A stretch of DNA of 21,397 bases. Origin: CBDVAK01 sp965371945. Its GTDB lineage: Bacteria > Pseudomonadota > Gammaproteobacteria > Competibacterales > JAHEDQ01. A model generated the notes under the pieces. The model saw only the letters and a program-made list of their open reading frames with translations. It was not told where the DNA came from and searched no databases. Location of the stretch: the NCBI GenBank assembly GCA_965371945.1, contig CBDVAK010000022.1, forward strand, positions 1 through 21,397. Direction: 5' to 3'. A program made the position numbers and the translations under genes. Below, in pieces: positions 15,007 through 21,397 of the stretch (the stretch's first letter is position 1; every line of letters begins with the position of its first letter).

Positions 15007-16575
15007 TCAATCGGTGCCGTTTGGGCGCATGCGTTCCCTGGGCAGGCGGATGGGCAGGGCCTCGCGGATTTTGGCGTCCAGGGTATCGTCGATGTGGTCG
15101 GGATAGTGTCTGGCCAATATCTCCAGCATCCGCTGGTGAGCCTGATCGAACAGTTCCGGCGAGCCCTGCTCGCGCCATTCCTTGGGGCTGTTGCGGTCGG
15201 CCAGAGCGGGGTAGACATACTCGCTTTGCATCAGTCTCAGGGTTTGTTCGTGGCCGAGAAAATGTTCTGGTCCCTGCAGACAGACTTCGCGGATCACTTC
15301 CACCGACAGGGTATCGTCGTTGACCTCGATACCGCGGACGGTTCTCATCACCGCGCCCAGCATGTCGTCGTCCACCAGCATGCCCTCCAGACAGAAACCG
15401 AGCAGGCTGGCCTGCATCCCGGCGGCCTCGTAGATCAGGTTGGCGCCGGCTTGCGCGGCCAGAACCGTGGTGTAGCCTTTTTCGAAGCCGGATTGCGCAT
15501 CAGGGAGCTTGGCATCCGCCATGCCGGCTGCTACGCCACCGGGCAGTCGATAATAGTGGGCCATCTGGGCACAAGCCGCCATCAGTACGGCCTGTTCACC
15601 GCTGCCACCGCTCATGGCGCCGGTGCGCAGATCTGAAATGAACGGCCAACTGCCGAATATGGCCGGGTGTCCCGGTACCAGCAGGTTGACATAGACCAGA
15701 CCGGCCAGCACCTCGGCGACCTGCAATGCCAGCGCGCCCGCCAACGGCGCCGGGCTGGTGGCGCCAGCTTGCCCCGCTGCCAGCAACAGCACCGGCATGC
15801 CAAGTTGGACGGCGGTTTCCAGACAGGCGCAGGCGTCCTCGGCGAAGCGCAGCGGCGGTACCACGAAACAACAGGACATGCTTACGAAAGGCCGACGCCG
15901 CCACTGTTGTTCACCGCCCGCCATCCAGTGCAGCATCTGCACTGATTCGGTGAGGTGAGCGGGTAGAACCCAGCTGCTGCCGACATGTTTGCGGGTGCCC
16001 GCGACCGCGGCGTAACAGGTATTGAGATCGAGTTCGCGAGGGTCGGTCAAGTCGCGGGCGACCAGCGGTCGCTGGAAGAAATGAATGTTGTCGAGGGTAT
16101 CCGCCAGCCTTGCTGCGTCATAGAGATCGGCCAGGGTCGACTCCCGGTACTCCAGAGTCCTGGGATCGACCACGTGCACCGCAGCGCCCGCGGTACCGAA
16201 ATGCACCCGGTTACCGCTCAGATCCAGGTCATGATGACTATCCTGTGCGTGCAGCACGAAGTCCCGGGCCGCACTTGCTATGGTGTCCTCCACCAGGCTG
16301 CGCGGAAACAGCACACGGCCCTCCGCGCTCTGCCGCCCGCCCGCGGCGCATACCAGTTCCACGCAGCTTGGTAGTGCCTTGGCGAGACCGATCGTTTCCA
16401 GTATCTGCAACGCGGCCTGGTGTACGCGTTCCAGGTCCCTTTCCTGCAGTGGGTGATAGCGCCCGCCGCTCAAACCCGGGCGGATCGGTCGCAGCGAATC
16501 CGGAATCGGCGCGGCGCGCTGTGCGTGGCGTGCGGCACGACCTTTTCCATGTCTCAGTCGCCTGGTATCAGACAT
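15007..16575 (-). CDS. MttB-family (trimethylamine/betaine methyltransferase-like) protein, no pyrrolysine
   Basis: This 522-residue protein is of the COG5598 MttB superfamily, whose studied members move a methyl group from a methylated amine or betaine to a corrinoid protein. Family features include the N-terminal HQAALQILETIGL helix, HFGTAGAAVHVVDP, and the long C-terminal block with GSGEQAVLMAACAQMAHYY and ADAKLPDAQSGFEKGY. The frame has no internal TAG, so it belongs to the non-pyrrolysine branch (as do glycine betaine methyltransferases), and its substrate is unknown. No corrinoid protein or corrinoid reactivator gene is in the window. ATG 16575 is chosen because GGAG lies 7 bases ahead; an in-frame GTG at 16602 lacks a ribosome site. 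The N-terminus is very basic. It is the first gene of a three-gene minus-strand operon. Confidence 0.87.
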   Translation of the reverse strand: MSDTRRLRHGKGRAARHAQRAAPIPDSLRPIRPGLSGGRYHPLQERDLERVHQAALQILETIGLAKALPSCVELVCAAGGRQSAEGRVLFPRSLVEDTIASAARDFVLHAQDSHHDLDLSGNRVHFGTAGAAVHVVDPRTLEYRESTLADLYDAARLADTLDNIHFFQRPLVARDLTDPRELDLNTCYAAVAGTRKHVGSSWVLPAHLTESVQMLHWMAGGEQQWRRRPFVSMSCCFVVPPLRFAEDACACLETAVQLGMPVLLLAAGQAGATSPAPLAGALALQVAEVLAGLVYVNLLVPGHPAIFGSWPFISDLRTGAMSGGSGEQAVLMAACAQMAHYYRLPGGVAAGMADAKLPDAQSGFEKGYTTVLAAQAGANLIYEAAGMQASLLGFCLEGMLVDDDMLGAVMRTVRGIEVNDDTLSVEVIREVCLQGPEHFLGHEQTLRLMQSEYVYPALADRNSPKEWREQGSPELFDQAHQRMLEILARHYPDHIDDTLDAKIREALPIRLPRERMRPNGTD

Positions 16576-16631
16576 GCTCGAACTCCGGGTGTGGTCACAC
16601 ACGCGATGGTGGAAAGCGTGATCATCTCAAG

Positions 16632-16659
16632 ACTGTAGCAGACCGCTGTGGGGTGGCAA
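16632..16659 (-). promoter_or_regulatory. candidate sigma-70 promoter of the mttB-like operon
   Basis: Read on the minus strand, TTGCCA (16659-16654) and TACAGT (16637-16632) are separated by 16 bases. They match four or five and four of six consensus positions, about 57 bases ahead of the ATG at 16575. They sit in a 197-base divergent gap. Confidence 0.4.
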
Positions 16660-16737
16660 TGCCGGCAGCGATCACTTGCAACAGTGCGGGTCAGCAGTGC
16701 ATATCATGCGGGTATACATTTTGGGTGGCCGGCACTG

Positions 16738-16743
16738 TATAAT
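16738..16743 (+). promoter_or_regulatory. -10 element of the FmdB-like gene
   Basis: A perfect TATAAT stands 29 bases ahead of the start codon at 16773. The -35 position (about 16715-16720, TACATT) is poor, so an activator may be needed. The AAGGAG ribosome site follows near 16759-16764. Confidence 0.5.
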
Positions 16744-16772
16744 TCAGCAATCGCTTATAAAGGAGTTTTGCC

Positions 16773-17042
16773 ATGCCTACCTACGATTATCGCTGCGACC
16801 TCAACGACCAGACCGTGGAGGTCAACCACCGTATCAGCGAGAAGCTGCACACCTGGGGCGAGCTGTGCACGCGCGCCGGCATCGAACTGAACGGGACGCC
16901 GGCGGACACCGCGGTGCAGCGACTGGCCACTGGCGGGCAACCGATTCACAGCTCCAGCCTTGCCAACCCCGAAGCCCCGGCCTGCGGTACCGGTAGCTGT
17001 GGTATGGGCGCTTGCGGCACCGGTATGTGCGGCCTGGACTGA
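16773..17042 (+). CDS. FmdB-like small protein with CGxGx repeat tail
   Basis: This 89-residue protein begins MPTYDYRCD, the start of FmdB-type zinc-ribbon proteins. The canonical CxxC after Tyr-Arg is lost: only C8 remains, followed by LND, and C32 is the next cysteine. A conserved-looking middle, ISEKLHTWGELCTRAGIE, leads to a C-terminal tail in which cysteines C71, C76, C81 and C86 recur every five residues (CGTGS, CGMGA, CGTGM, CG). This may bind a metal or a cluster, but no function is established. AAGGAG lies about 8 bases ahead of the ATG, and TATAAT is upstream. It is transcribed away from the mttB-like operon and towards aorC. Related gammaproteobacterial proteins share the degenerate ribbon and a Cys/Gly-rich end. 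Confidence 0.82.
   Translation: MPTYDYRCDLNDQTVEVNHRISEKLHTWGELCTRAGIELNGTPADTAVQRLATGGQPIHSSSLANPEAPACGTGSCGMGACGTGMCGLD
16983..17033 (+). repeat. 15-base tandem repeat coding CGxGx pentapeptides
   Basis: About three and a half imperfect 15-base units starting with TGC or TGT encode CGTGS-CGMGA-CGTGM-CG at the end of the FmdB-like gene. Third-base differences between units (GGT/GGC, TGC/TGT) show that the amino acid pattern, rather than a recent duplication, is being kept. Confidence 0.7.
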
Positions 17043-17049
17043 CGGCTCA

Positions 17050-17101
17050 CAGCCAGCTTGCGGCGACGTTTGGCCGGAGTCAGGCCGCCGCGGGCTGGCT
17101 G
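17050..17101. terminator. long inverted repeat between convergent fmdB-like and aorC genes
   Basis: Bases 17050-17065 pair with 17086-17101 (CAGCCAGC next to TTGCGGCG, against CGCCGCGG next to GCTGGCTG). In plus-strand RNA this gives 16 pairs including two G-U, around a 20-base loop. It lies just after the fmdB-like stop and covers the end of aorC (stop at 17080-17082). No T tract follows on either side, so it is either a bidirectional terminator of unusual form or an mRNA 3'-end stabilising structure. Confidence 0.45.
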
Positions 17102-18333
17102 GCGACACGCTGCAGATAGCTCTCCATCAATTGATGGGGATCATGCATCAGACGCTTTTTCCAGCCACCCAGCTCGGCCCTGGACTGGATCAGACCCCTC
17201 ACCACGCCGACATGCTCGGTCAATCCCAGCGCGATCGCGCCCACCAGTACCTCACCGTCGAATTCCAGCCGCAGATAACGGCTGGCATGCTGATCCACGA
17301 CTTCGGCATGGTCGCCACCCTCGACTCCCATCCATTGTCCGAACGAACAAGAGATCAACCCCAGCGTGTTGAGCACGTTCATCGACAGACTGCCGTGGTA
17401 GCGCAACGATTGTCCTGCCATGTTGAGTCCGGCTACCTGACCGTGTTCGCTGGCGGTTGGCTGGATGGCGTGTACCTCCTGCGCGCTGCCGTGAAAGACG
17501 GGTCCCTGGGCGACGTCTCCGGCCGCGTATATGTCCGCTACGCTCGTTTCCAGGTGGCGATCGACCAGCACACCGATATCGGTGTCCACACCGGTACCGG
17601 CCAGAAAATCGATGTTGGGTTTGACGCCGGTGGCGCAGACCACCAGATCGGCTTGCAACTGCTGGCCGTCTCCGAGTTGCAGAGCCAGTGCCCCACCGTG
17701 TTCGCTGATCGATTCAACCCGGGTCGAGGTCATTACCCGGATACCCTGCTGCTGGCACCAGCGTTTCAGCAGTTCTCCACCGGTCGCGTCCATCATTCTC
17801 GGTACCATGCGGTCTTCCATTTCGACCACGGTCAGCGCCACTTTGCGGGCCATCAACGCCTCGAGCACGATACAGCCGATGAAACCGGCGCCCATCAACA
17901 CTACGCGATTGCCCTGTCCGACCTGCTCGGCGATGCGCCTGGCGTCCGCCAGGGTCCAGCAGTTTTCGATTCCGGGCAGATCGATGCCCGCGATCGGGGG
18001 CCTGACAGTGTGGGATCCGGTGGCGATCAGCAACCGCCGGTATGCCAGGCTGGTGCCGTCGGCGAGACCGAGCGTGTGCCCGCCGGCGTCCACGCTGGTG
18101 ACTTTGCCGCGTCGCATCTCGATGCCGAGGCGTTCCCAATGGCCGGGGTCCGGGCGCAGATAGCAGCCTTCCTCGCCGATCTTGCCAGCCAGCAGATAGG
18201 GCAGCGCCATCCTCGAATAGGCCGGTTCGGGCTCGTCACCGATCACGATCACGGGCGTCTCAGGATCAGTGGTGCGCAGGGTTTCCGCAGCGATCACGCC
18301 GGCCGGGCCGGCGCCCGCGATGACGTAGCTCAT
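17080..18333 (-). CDS. aorC: FAD/NAD(P)-dependent oxidoreductase, AOR FAD subunit
   Basis: This 417-residue flavoprotein is of the pyridine nucleotide-disulfide oxidoreductase superfamily. The FAD-binding GAGPAG is at 7-12, the NAD(P)-binding GAGFIG at 148-153, ATG at 234-236 and the second FAD contact YAAGD at 269-273. No redox-active CxxxxC is present, so it is of the NirB/rubredoxin-reductase-like type. In Aromatoleum aromaticum the aldehyde oxidoreductase AorABC carries such an FAD subunit, which lets NAD+ serve as electron acceptor. The same gene order here makes that role likely. ATG 18333 overlaps the aorB stop as ATGA, showing tight coupling. The gene ends inside a large inverted repeat shared with the convergent FmdB-like gene. 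An unrelated ferredoxin/rubredoxin reductase is the alternative, less likely. Confidence 0.88.
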   Translation of the reverse strand: MSYVIAGAGPAGVIAAETLRTTDPETPVIVIGDEPEPAYSRMALPYLLAGKIGEEGCYLRPDPGHWERLGIEMRRGKVTSVDAGGHTLGLADGTSLAYRRLLIATGSHTVRPPIAGIDLPGIENCWTLADARRIAEQVGQGNRVVLMGAGFIGCIVLEALMARKVALTVVEMEDRMVPRMMDATGGELLKRWCQQQGIRVMTSTRVESISEHGGALALQLGDGQQLQADLVVCATGVKPNIDFLAGTGVDTDIGVLVDRHLETSVADIYAAGDVAQGPVFHGSAQEVHAIQPTASEHGQVAGLNMAGQSLRYHGSLSMNVLNTLGLISCSFGQWMGVEGGDHAEVVDQHASRYLRLEFDGEVLVGAIALGLTEHVGVVRGLIQSRAELGGWKKRLMHDPHQLMESYLQRVASQPAAA

Positions 18334-20174
18334 GATGATTGTTCCCGCTGGTTGCTCAGCCCCAGACGTTCCAGGGTGTCTGGCAGTGGCACACCGTCCG
18401 CTGACCAGCCGCGGACCTGGTAGTACTCTGGCAGCATCCTCGACAGTTCGCTGACCCGGCCCTTGGCGATTCCCGAGGGAACCGGATCTTCGAGCATGCG
18501 TTTGGGGAGGGTGTCATCGCGGGCGCTGAGGCCGGCGGCCAGATTGAACAATCGTTCCAGCGTCCAGATCCGTTCGCCGGTATCCAGCAGGCGCTGTTCG
18601 CTCCATTCCCCTTCGCAGGCGGCATCGATCTGCTTGCGGAAGTCCTCGACTCCCCAGGCACTGGTGGTAAACAGGCAAAGACCACTGGAATCGTACATGG
18701 CGGTACGATCCTGGGTTACTTTCACCGGCACCGCCTTGCCGGCCCCGGTTTGATCGCGCATATCCTCGCTGAAGACGTCGTGTCGCAGGTGGCATGCGCC
18801 ACGATTGCTGGTGGCGTAACCCAGCCCCATACCCTGCAGAGCCCGTGAATCGTAGCCGGCGAATTCCTGACCCTTGACCGCCATCGACAACTCCGGGTGG
18901 CCATAGTGTTCGCACATGAGCCTGGAACCCAGTCCCAGCATCTGCCCAAAGCCTTGGTGGCGGCCGGTCTTCTCGGCCATCACGGTGAGCGCTTCGGCAT
19001 TGCCGAAGCGCAACGCCGTGCCGTCGGTATCCTGTTCGGTGATGACCCCCATCTCGAACAGTTCCATGGCCGCCGCCAGGGTCACCCCGAACGAGATCGG
19101 ATCCATGCCGTGTTCGTTCATCAGGAAGGCGGCGAATGTCAGCGCGTCGATATCGTCGATTGCCAGCAATGGCCCGAATGCAAAAGTCATCTCATATTCA
19201 AGCCCACCCGATGCGTGGCGATAGGCCGGGCGGTTAATCACCGTGAAATGATGCGGGTTGATATGGGCGATCCGGCCGCAGGCGATGGTGCAGCCGAAAC
19301 AGGCCTTGTTGGCGACCAGATTGCGGTGTCCGTCCGGGCCGGTTTCCTTCATGGCGTGCGGACCCAGCTTGTCCGCTCCCTCGAACTGAACCTCGCGAAA
19401 ATTGCGGGTCGGCAGGCCACCGAATTCCTGCATCATATCGACCATGGAGTCGGTGCCATTTTCGGTCATTTCCTGGCGTGACTCGCTGTCGCGCAGTGCC
19501 GCGTGGGTTTCGCGCACCGCCGCCATGAAACGTTGTGGGTCCTTGACCCTGACCCCGCGGGTGCCGCGCACCGCCACTGCCTTGAGGTGTTTGGAACCCA
19601 TTACCGCGCCGACCCCGGAGCGACCGGCGGCACGGTGCAGATCGTTGACGATGCAGGCGTAGCGAACCAGTTTCTCGCCAGCCACACCGATCGAGGCGAC
19701 CTTGAGCCGTGGCTCCTGGTGACGCGCGCGCAACCAGTCCTCGGTTTCCCAGACGGTCTGCCCCCACAGTTCACCGGCGGGCAGGATTTGCACCTGATCA
19801 TCGACGATATGCAGATACACCGGGCCTTCGGAGCGGCCCGAGACGATCAGCAGATCGTAACCGGCGAGCTTGAGTTCGGCGCCAAACTTGCCGCCTGAAT
19901 TGGAACAGGCGATGGCGCCGGTGAGCGGGCCCTTGGTAACCACCGCGTAGCGGCCGCTGGTCGATGACATGGTGCCGGTCAACGGCCCGGTGGCGAAGAT
20001 CAGCAGATTGTCAGGACCCAGCGGATCAGCAGCCGGATCCATGCCCTCCCACAGATATTTGCTGGCCAGCCCCCTTTCGCCCAGATAGTCCTGTGCCCAG
20101 TCCATCCGCAGTGGTTCGCTGCCAACCTCGCCACTGGTGAGATCAACGCGCAGTACCTTGTTCTGCCATCCCAT
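18330..20174 (-). CDS. aorB: tungsten aldehyde:ferredoxin oxidoreductase catalytic subunit
   Basis: This 614-residue member of the AOR family carries a tungsten bis-pyranopterin and one [4Fe-4S] cluster. It oxidises aldehydes to carboxylic acids and can run the reaction backwards. The N-terminal pterin-binding domain has GERGLASKYLWEG (32-44), SGRYAVVTKGPLTGA (73-87) and SGGKFGAELKLAGYD (93-107). The cluster ligands are C292, C295 and C299 in CFGCTIAC, with the distant C500 in DSSGLC; these match the spacing known from Pyrococcus AOR. Catalytic-region motifs LEYEMTFAFGPL and SNRGACHLRHD are present. The length is normal. GAGGA about 8 bases ahead supports ATG 20174. It lies 18 bases after aorA and overlaps aorC. 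Substrate range cannot be read from sequence. Confidence 0.94.
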   Translation of the reverse strand: MGWQNKVLRVDLTSGEVGSEPLRMDWAQDYLGERGLASKYLWEGMDPAADPLGPDNLLIFATGPLTGTMSSTSGRYAVVTKGPLTGAIACSNSGGKFGAELKLAGYDLLIVSGRSEGPVYLHIVDDQVQILPAGELWGQTVWETEDWLRARHQEPRLKVASIGVAGEKLVRYACIVNDLHRAAGRSGVGAVMGSKHLKAVAVRGTRGVRVKDPQRFMAAVRETHAALRDSESRQEMTENGTDSMVDMMQEFGGLPTRNFREVQFEGADKLGPHAMKETGPDGHRNLVANKACFGCTIACGRIAHINPHHFTVINRPAYRHASGGLEYEMTFAFGPLLAIDDIDALTFAAFLMNEHGMDPISFGVTLAAAMELFEMGVITEQDTDGTALRFGNAEALTVMAEKTGRHQGFGQMLGLGSRLMCEHYGHPELSMAVKGQEFAGYDSRALQGMGLGYATSNRGACHLRHDVFSEDMRDQTGAGKAVPVKVTQDRTAMYDSSGLCLFTTSAWGVEDFRKQIDAACEGEWSEQRLLDTGERIWTLERLFNLAAGLSARDDTLPKRMLEDPVPSGIAKGRVSELSRMLPEYYQVRGWSADGVPLPDTLERLGLSNQREQSS

Positions 20175-20192
20175 GTCGATATCCTCGCGGTG

Positions 20193-20660
20193 TCAGGCGT
20201 TGCCCACGGTGGCAGCCAGTGTCAGGGTGCCGGGTGAGGCGGGAACCCGCTCGCTGTCCACCCAGGTGATGGCGCCGGTGGGGCAGGCGATGGCGCACTG
20301 GGGGTCGCCATCACACAGATCACATTTGGCCACCTTGCCGTTGTCGGGGTTGTAGTTGATGGTGCCGTAGGGACAGGCGATGGTGCAGACCTTACAGCCC
20401 ACGCAGCGCGCTTCGTCGACCACTCTGGCGCCGGTATCGGCAGCGATGCCGATTGCCTGAACCGGGCAGGCGTGCAGACACCAGGCCTCGGTGCATTGGC
20501 TACAGGTGTAGGGTGTCGACCGGGCGCCGTGTTCGAACTCGAACACCCGAATCCGGGACCGGGCCGGGTTGAATACGCCGTCGTGTTCAAAGGAGCATGC
20601 CAGCTCGCACTGCAGACAGCTGGTGCACTTTTGGGGGTCTATCAACAGTGATTTGTGCAT
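20193..20660 (-). CDS. aorA: four-cluster ferredoxin-type AOR small subunit
   Basis: This 155-residue protein has sixteen cysteines arranged for four [4Fe-4S] clusters: CTSCLQCELAC (C12-C22), CSQCTEAWCLHACP (C53-C65), CVGCKVCTIACP (C86-C96) and CDLCDGDPQCAIACP (C113-C126). It has no signal and no membrane segment, so it is cytoplasmic. In Aromatoleum AorAB, such a subunit relays electrons between the tungsten subunit and the FAD subunit, and may form a conductive chain of AorAB protomers. The start is ATG 20660, with AGGA six bases ahead; the open frame continues further upstream but without ferredoxin-like sequence. It is the first gene of aorABC. The C-terminal tail after residue 135 is Ala/Thr/Pro-rich and unremarkable. 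Confidence 0.9.
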   Translation of the reverse strand: MHKSLLIDPQKCTSCLQCELACSFEHDGVFNPARSRIRVFEFEHGARSTPYTCSQCTEAWCLHACPVQAIGIAADTGARVVDEARCVGCKVCTIACPYGTINYNPDNGKVAKCDLCDGDPQCAIACPTGAITWVDSERVPASPGTLTLAATVGNA

Positions 20661-20687
20661 AACGTTTCCTGGCGACGGTTGTATGTG

Positions 20688-20716
20688 ACTATGCTCAGCT
20701 AAACTGTAGCCCACAA
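20688..20716 (-). promoter_or_regulatory. candidate promoter of aorABC
   Basis: On the minus strand, TTGTGG (20716-20711) and CATAGT (20693-20688) are spaced by 17 bases, which would give a leader of about 20 bases before the aorA ATG. Both boxes are only partial matches. The 148-base divergent gap also holds a GC-rich inverted repeat (ACCGCC 20752-20757, GGCGGT 20775-20780) in the leader of the opposite gene. Confidence 0.28.
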
Positions 20717-20808
20717 GTGCGTCGTACAGAAGGGCGCATGACAACCGCGGCACCGCCTGCCAGGAACACTGCCGGGCGGTCCGTGACAACATCGATCGGG
20801 AGATAACC

Positions 20809-21384
20809 ATGTACCAGACGAGAACCAGAAAGCTGCGGGCTCTGTTGATCGGGGCGGTCGCGCTGTGCACGGTCACGGGCACGCAGGCTGCGACCCTGAA
20901 GGGTGTGGAGATGCCGGACAGCGTCAATGTCGGTGGCACCGAACTGGTGCTCAACGGCATGGGCATGCGGCTGGCCACCTTTTTCAAGATTAAGGTCTAT
21001 GTGCTCGGCTTCTATCTGCCGCAATCCAGTGCGGATGCCACCGCCATCCTCGAATCCGATGCCCCCAAGCGCATCATGATGCACTTTCTGCGCGATGTGG
21101 GAGCGGATGATCTGCAGGAGGCCTGGCAGGAGGGTTATGAGAACAACGGCGCGGACATGACCGCCCTGGGCGACCAGATCTCGCAGTTCAAGGCGGCGAT
21201 GACCGGTGTCACCGAGGGTCAGCAGATGGTGGTCGATTTTACCGCCGACCGGGTCACGGTGGCGTTGGATGGCAAACAACTGGCGGATATCAGCGCACCG
21301 GGGTTCGGGCGCGCCACACTGGCTATCTGGTTGGGTCCCGAGCCACCCAATTCGGAACTCAAGCAGGGCATGCTGGGAGGCTGA
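20809..21384 (+). CDS. chalcone-isomerase-like exported protein
   Basis: This 191-residue protein has a Sec signal peptide (basic TRTRKLR, then a hydrophobic stretch at about 11-20, with cleavage probably after TQA near residue 27). The mature part begins ATLKGVEMPDSVNVGGTELV and continues LNGMGMRLATFFKIKVYVLGFYLP, the recognisable start of bacterial chalcone-isomerase-like domain proteins. The end, GRATLAIWLGPEPPNSELKQGMLG, fits the family too. Bacterial members are periplasmic; they are thought to bind lipid-like ligands rather than catalyse plant flavonoid chemistry, and their function is not settled. GGGAGA about 6 bases ahead supports ATG 20809. It is divergent from aorA, and no functional tie to it is evident. 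Confidence 0.85.
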   Translation: MYQTRTRKLRALLIGAVALCTVTGTQAATLKGVEMPDSVNVGGTELVLNGMGMRLATFFKIKVYVLGFYLPQSSADATAILESDAPKRIMMHFLRDVGADDLQEAWQEGYENNGADMTALGDQISQFKAAMTGVTEGQQMVVDFTADRVTVALDGKQLADISAPGFGRATLAIWLGPEPPNSELKQGMLGG

Positions 21385-21397
21385 TCGCATACCGGAT

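Noticed and set aside
15007..16575. Possible pyrrolysine-encoding MttB gene
   Set aside because: The frame reads through without any in-frame TAG, so no pyrrolysine is needed.
16960..18423. Long open frame (487 codons) on the plus strand opposite aorC
   Set aside because: aorC has clear FAD and NAD motifs and is coupled to aorB. The opposite frame has no recognisable domain or ribosome site and crosses two real genes.
20752..20780. GC-rich inverted repeat in the leader of the chalcone-isomerase-like gene
   Set aside because: Only six perfect pairs around a 17-base loop, without a T tract. In such GC-rich sequence this may be chance.

Overview
The window reads as a stretch of a GC-rich proteobacterial chromosome, most likely a gammaproteobacterium with respiratory or lithotrophic metabolism. 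This rests on gene families, Tat and lipoprotein signals and Shine-Dalgarno usage, not on any taxonomic marker. The coding density is high. No gene-free stretch exceeds 200 bases; the longest are 16576-16772, 2314-2467, 20661-20808 and 8596-8719. I saw no tRNA, rRNA, CRISPR array, insertion sequence or attachment site.

Region 1 (1-8323, + strand) is a complete periplasmic formate dehydrogenase locus apart from its first gene. In order it holds the tail of a probable DUF3305 gene, a DUF3306 protein, a 557-residue polyferredoxin with a C-terminal CxxC pair, a TorD-like chaperone, a 74-residue Tat-signal protein, the molybdenum/tungsten catalytic subunit FdhA (Cys in place of Sec), the four-cluster ferredoxin subunit FdhB, a small lipoprotein, and the membrane cytochrome b subunit FdhC. 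Electrons from formate would run FdhA to FdhB to FdhC heme to quinone. A UUCG-capped hairpin follows fdhC, then a DUF6494 gene (8389-8595).

Region 2 (8596-12648, + strand) is a regulatory unit. It holds an NtrC-type sigma-54 response regulator, a periplasmic-sensing histidine kinase, a conserved 94-residue protein and an overlapping 31-codon ORF. Its position suggests control of the formate dehydrogenase genes, but I found no sigma-54 (-24/-12) site in the window.

Region 3 (12687-16575, - strand) is a three-gene operon: an MttB-family methyltransferase, a ureidoglycolate lyase (AllA) family protein, and a class V aminotransferase/cysteine-desulfurase-like protein with a long C-terminal extension. 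The last two overlap by ATGA. I do not recognise this combination as a described pathway.

Region 4 (16773-17042, + strand) is a divergent FmdB-like small protein. It has lost the usual zinc-ribbon CxxC and gained a CGxGx pentapeptide repeat tail.

Region 5 (17080-20660, - strand) is an aorA-aorB-aorC operon for a tungsten aldehyde:ferredoxin oxidoreductase of the Aromatoleum type: four-cluster ferredoxin, W-bis-pterin catalytic subunit and FAD subunit. It converges on the FmdB-like gene across a long inverted repeat. The window closes with a divergently transcribed, exported chalcone-isomerase-like protein (20809-21384). A pterin-based formate dehydrogenase and a W-type AOR within 12 kb suggest a redox island for formate and aldehyde/carboxylate chemistry.
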